Assembly: GCA_903864555.1 (NCBI GenBank)
Contig: CAIPGJ010000254.1
Coordinates: 1-9,574, forward strand
Source of the DNA: an uncultured Pseudomonadota bacterium
Lineage (GTDB): Bacteria > Pseudomonadota > Gammaproteobacteria > Burkholderiales > SG8-39
Direction of reading: 5' to 3'
DNA: 9,574 nt
Part shown: one piece after another, positions 7,387-9,574 of the stretch
Position numbering within the stretch: the stretch's first letter is position 1
How the letters are laid out: the number at the start of each line of letters is the position of its first letter
Program-made: the position numbers and the translations under genes
The notes under the pieces: generated by a model
Database searches by the model: none
What the model was told of the DNA's origin: nothing
Seen by the model: the letters and a program-made list of their open reading frames with translations, nothing else

Positions 7387-7475
7387 GAATGCCATGCGTT
7401 TCAAGCCGGGGCTCGGGAGTCCGGGCCGACCGAACGAATGGCATGCACCCGCAGGAGGCACTCGAAAACAACAGG

Positions 7476-7514
7476 AAAAAACGCGGCTGGGCACGCCAGA
7501 ATTGGGCACACCGC
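7476..7514 (-). terminator. Possible Rho-independent terminator of rnpB
   Basis: Reading leftward, GCGG (7514-7511), then CTGG (7499-7496), a five-base loop, CCAGCCGCG (7490-7482) and a run of six T (7481-7476). The 3' arm CCAGCCGC can pair with CTGG and then GCGG across an 11-nt bulge. The stem is imperfect, but the GC-rich arm directly before T6 is what an intrinsic terminator shows. It would leave a trailer of about 130 nt to be trimmed from RNase P RNA. Confidence 0.33.
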
Positions 7515-7609
7515 CTCGCAATGGTGCGTCCCGGCGCGGGGGGGGAGACACACGAATCGGCCGCGCGGAATGACACGCTGCAGTGCAACATTATCCGATT
7601 CGATGAAAC

Positions 7610-8000
7610 TGTGAAGTCAGCCTGTAAGCCGGGTTCTGTCGGCACCCTTGCGGACACCGTGACGATCATTCCTCTGGGCCCGGAGTTGCCTCCGGGCTCT
7701 AGCCACCTACCCGCGGACTCGGCGAGCCGCGTCATCATCCGCCTATTTGGTGTTGCTCCGGGTGGAGGTTACCGTGCCGTCCGTGTTCCCACGTCCGCGG
7801 TGCGCTCTTACCGCACCGTTTCACCCTTGCCTGATCCATTTGCATGGCCATCGGCGGTCTACTCTCTGTTGCCCTGTCATCGCCTTGGGCCGGTGTTGCC
7901 ACCGGCTTATAGCGTCTGGGCGTTACCCAGCACCCTGCTCTGCGGAGCCCGGACTTTCCTCCACATGAACGAGTCATGCAGCGACCGTCCGGCTGACTTC
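7610..8000 (-). ncRNA. rnpB: RNase P RNA, bacterial type A
   Basis: This is the catalytic RNA of ribonuclease P, which cuts 5' leaders from precursor tRNAs together with the RnpA protein. The roughly 391-nt transcript (E. coli: 377) has the universal cores in order. GGAGGAAAGTCCGGGCTCC (7963-7945) forms the 5' side of P4. It is followed by GGGTAACGCCC, CAACAGAGAG, CCGCCGATGGCC, GGGTGAAACGGTGCGGTAAG, GCACGGTAA, CCACCCGGAGCAA, CAAATAG and the 3' core GACAGAACCCGGCTTA. The ends were set by the P1 helix: GAAGTCAGCC (8000-7991) pairs perfectly over 10 bp with GGCTGACTTC (7622-7613). The exact 3' end is uncertain by a few bases. The gene lies 42 bp after the DUF3025 stop and upstream of ybiB. Open frames over this region on both strands are not real genes. 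Confidence 0.97.
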
Positions 8001-8008
8001 ACGCAGTC

Positions 8009-8014
8009 ATTGTA
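8009..8014 (-). promoter_or_regulatory. Likely -10 element of the rnpB promoter
   Basis: TACAAT (8014-8009 on the minus strand, five of six matches to TATAAT) ends eight bases before the 5' end of the P1 helix, where a -10 box should be. The -35 region would fall over the end of the DUF3025 gene in very GC-rich sequence, and no good TTGACA-like hexamer is seen. Confidence 0.5.
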
Positions 8015-8042
8015 AGGCGTAAGCCGGCTCCGGCCGCCGCTT

Positions 8043-8834
8043 TCATCGCCGGCCGGGGCGGAACACCGCGCGATTGTCGTAGTAACTGTCGCATTCACTG
8101 GCCGCATCCCAGCCGGGGATACCGAGCAGCGGCAGCGGTGCCAGTGATCGCGTGCTGGCCAGCAGCCCGGGTTCTTCGAGCAGCGAGGCCGTGCCGGCAT
8201 CCAGCCGGTCGAGCAGTGCAGGCAAAGGCTCAGACAGCGACGCCTGACTGCAGTGGATGAACAGGGCCTTGCCGGTGATGCCCGGACGGAGATTGAGCGC
8301 CTGCTCCTGCAGCGCGTGGCCGAACACCACGAAGCGCATGCCGGCCAGGACATCGGCACGACGCGCCTGGAACAGCGACTGCCACTGGAAGCCGCGCAGC
8401 AGTTCGGCGAGCGATTCATCGGCGCAGGCGACCAGCACGCCGCTTTCGTCGAGCAGCGTCAGCACATCGCGCGCCGTGCCACGGCGCCCGCCTGCCGCCT
8501 CGTTCAAATGCTGCAGGTGCAGGGCATTGATGCGGCGCTTGGTGCGCGGGAAGGCCAGCCAGGCCAGGGCATTGAAGAGGTCGTGCCAGCTTTGCGCGCG
8601 CGTGGGCACCTCACCGCTGGCATGCACCTGGGCTTCATAACCCTCCAGTGCCGGCAGGGCATCTGCGACAACAAAGCGCACGGCATGGTCCGAGGCGGTA
8701 TGGTGCTCGCGCGCATCGAGCAATGCATTGAGGTCGTCGCACGTGGGGAAGTGCCCGGGCAATCGCGCCACCCAGGGCCGCATCCAGTCCTGCGCCGGGG
8801 ATGCCAGCCGCTCTTTCCAGGGCGATTCATCCAT
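8043..8834 (-). CDS. DUF3025 domain-containing protein
   Basis: This is a 263-residue soluble protein with no signal peptide or membrane segment. It matches the DUF3025 family, which occurs mainly in proteobacteria and has no known function. The signature is SWHDLFNALAWLAFPRTKRR followed by INALH (82-106). Other conserved-looking segments are VVFGHALQEQ (169-178), LLGIPGWD (236-243) and YYDNRAVFRPGRR at the C-terminus. The many His, Trp and Asp residues in motifs would suit an enzyme, but no catalytic set can be named. The frame opens at a GTG at 8903 inside the end of pyrC. The ATG at 8834 is the first ATG and gives MDESPWKERL, so I chose it, although its ribosome binding site is poor. It starts 31 bp after the pyrC stop on the same strand, so the two are probably cotranscribed. 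Its end overlaps the rnpB promoter region. Confidence 0.85.
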   Translation of the reverse strand: MDESPWKERLASPAQDWMRPWVARLPGHFPTCDDLNALLDAREHHTASDHAVRFVVADALPALEGYEAQVHASGEVPTRAQSWHDLFNALAWLAFPRTKRRINALHLQHLNEAAGGRRGTARDVLTLLDESGVLVACADESLAELLRGFQWQSLFQARRADVLAGMRFVVFGHALQEQALNLRPGITGKALFIHCSQASLSEPLPALLDRLDAGTASLLEEPGLLASTRSLAPLPLLGIPGWDAASECDSYYDNRAVFRPGRR

Positions 8835-8865
8835 GCCGGCTGCGCACAGGCCCTTCAGGCACGGA

Positions 8866-9574
8866 TCAGGTGACGTGGCGCCAACGCAGGGCCTCACCGG
8901 CACGCAGGGGCACCAGGGTTTCGCCGCCGAAGGCGTATTGGGTCGGTGGTGTCCAGTTCTCCCGACGCAGGGTCACCGTGCCGGTGTTGCGCGGCAGACG
9001 GTAGAAATCCGGCCCGTGAAAGCTGGCGAAACCTTCCAGCTTGTCCAATGCACCCGCCGCTTCGAACGCCTCGGCATACAGTTCCAGCGCGGCATGCGCA
9101 TTGAAACAGCCGGCGCAGCCGCAGGCATGTTCCTTCAGGTTCTTCGCGTGTGGCGCGCTGTCGGTGCCGAGGAAGAATTTCGGGCTGCCGCTGGTGGCCG
9201 CCGCGACCAGGGCGACGCGATGCACCTCGCGCTTGAGCACCGGCAGGCAGTAATAGTGCGGGCGTATGCCGCCCTGGAAAATGGCATTGCGGTTGAACAG
9301 CAGGTGCTGCGGCGTGATGGTCGCCGCGACATTGGCGGGTGCTTCGGCCACGTACGCTGCCGCCTCACGCGTGGTGATGTGCTCGAACACCAGGCGCAGC
9401 GCGGGAAAGCGCGCGCGTATCTGCGTCAGCGTGCTGTCGATGAAGGCCTTTTCACGATCGAAGACATCCACCTCGGGCGCCGTGGATTCGCCATGCACCA
9501 AGAGCGGCAAGCCGTGCTTTTCCATGGCCTCGAGCGTGCCGAAGGCCTTGTCGATCTGCGTCACCCCGGCATCG
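8866..9574 (-). CDS. pyrC: Dihydroorotase, C-terminal two thirds (runs off right edge)
   Basis: PyrC is a cytoplasmic zinc amidohydrolase that interconverts N-carbamoyl-L-aspartate and dihydroorotate in pyrimidine synthesis. About 235 residues are inside the window, corresponding to about residue 114 onward of the 348-residue E. coli enzyme. The frame is open through the right edge, so it is cut by the window and not broken. Visible active-site segments are LPLLVHGES (zinc-ligand His), FEHITT (second zinc-ligand His), ATITPQHLLFNRN, GGIRPHYYCLPVLKR and FLGTDSAPHAK (catalytic Asp and substrate-binding His). These are followed by CGCAGCFNAHAALELYAE and a C-terminus ETLVPLRAGEALRW that matches E. 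coli. The HxH motif and the carbamylated lysine lie beyond the edge. The match is to the short, catalytically active class, not the long inactive pyrC-prime class. Confidence 0.96.
   Translation of the reverse strand, partial: DAGVTQIDKAFGTLEAMEKHGLPLLVHGESTAPEVDVFDREKAFIDSTLTQIRARFPALRLVFEHITTREAAAYVAEAPANVAATITPQHLLFNRNAIFQGGIRPHYYCLPVLKREVHRVALVAAATSGSPKFFLGTDSAPHAKNLKEHACGCAGCFNAHAALELYAEAFEAAGALDKLEGFASFHGPDFYRLPRNTGTVTLRRENWTPPTQYAFGGETLVPLRAGEALRWRHVT

Larger units (their letters stand above)
7264..7609 (-). other. Gene-free leader between rnpB and ybiB, with hairpins
   Basis: This 346-bp stretch has no gene I can support. It lies between the 3' end of rnpB and the ybiB start, and holds a T-run with an imperfect stem (7476-7514, listed as a possible terminator) and a perfect 7-bp hairpin (7366-7386). 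It also holds a long-range pair, ATGCCAT near 7389-7395 and ATGGCAT near 7438-7444. An open frame continuous with ybiB crosses most of it but gives a Pro/Arg/Cys-rich product with no domain. A promoter for ybiB should lie here if ybiB is not read from rnpB, but I see no good -10/-35 pair. No LexA-box-like CTGT-N8-ACAG is present. Confidence 0.5.

Noticed and set aside
7264..7551. N-terminal extension of ybiB up to 7551
   Set aside because: It would add 96 residues not found in the family, in non-protein-like composition, when GGAG plus ATG at 7263 gives the expected length.
7389..8015. Open frames on both strands across rnpB
   Set aside because: The region is clearly RNase P RNA with all universal cores and a perfect P1 helix; the frames are chance.
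1..9574. Search for mobile elements, CRISPR repeats, tRNAs, toxin-antitoxin pairs or defence genes
   Set aside because: None were seen. The window is continuous housekeeping sequence with even composition and no terminal repeats or target-site duplications.

Overview
This is an ordinary housekeeping stretch of a GC-rich proteobacterial chromosome, most likely from a betaproteobacterium. No transposase, phage gene, CRISPR array, tRNA or toxin/defence module is visible. The class call is an inference. It rests on the IlvE N-terminus (MSMADRDGF), the gene order ilvE, CHCC zinc-finger gene, waaF, a yhdP-like gene divergent from glnE, and a type A RNase P RNA. A related gammaproteobacterium is possible and I cannot name a genus.

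Layout, left to right. At 1-239, minus strand, lies the 5' end of a yhdP-like gene (AsmA-like envelope protein) running off the left edge. It diverges, across about 260 bp, from glnE (501-3311, plus), the two-headed enzyme that adenylylates and deadenylylates glutamine synthetase. Convergent with glnE is a small MAPEG-family membrane protein gene (3389-3772, minus). That gene diverges from a probable three-gene plus-strand unit: ilvE (3950-4921), a CHCC zinc-finger gene overlapping it by 4 bp (4918-5127), and waaF (5220-6251), an LPS core heptosyltransferase.

The right half is entirely on the minus strand. Read in the direction of transcription it holds pyrC (9574-8866, 5' end beyond the window), a DUF3025 gene (8834-8043), the RNase P RNA gene rnpB (8000-7610), a 346-bp gene-free but structured leader, and ybiB (7263-6271). 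YbiB is a TrpD2-type nucleic-acid-binding relative of anthranilate phosphoribosyltransferase and converges on waaF.

The genes cover nitrogen regulation (glnE), branched-chain amino acid synthesis (ilvE), envelope construction (yhdP-like, waaF), pyrimidine synthesis (pyrC) and tRNA maturation (rnpB). I see no single new system joining them. The points most worth a second look are a lysine-rich tail on IlvE at its overlap with the zinc-finger gene, an Ala-rich N-terminal extension on the YhdP-like protein, the rnpB-to-ybiB tandem with its structured leader, and the unexplained DUF3025 gene beside pyrC. Several starts were moved from the longest ORF on ribosome-binding-site or family-length evidence.
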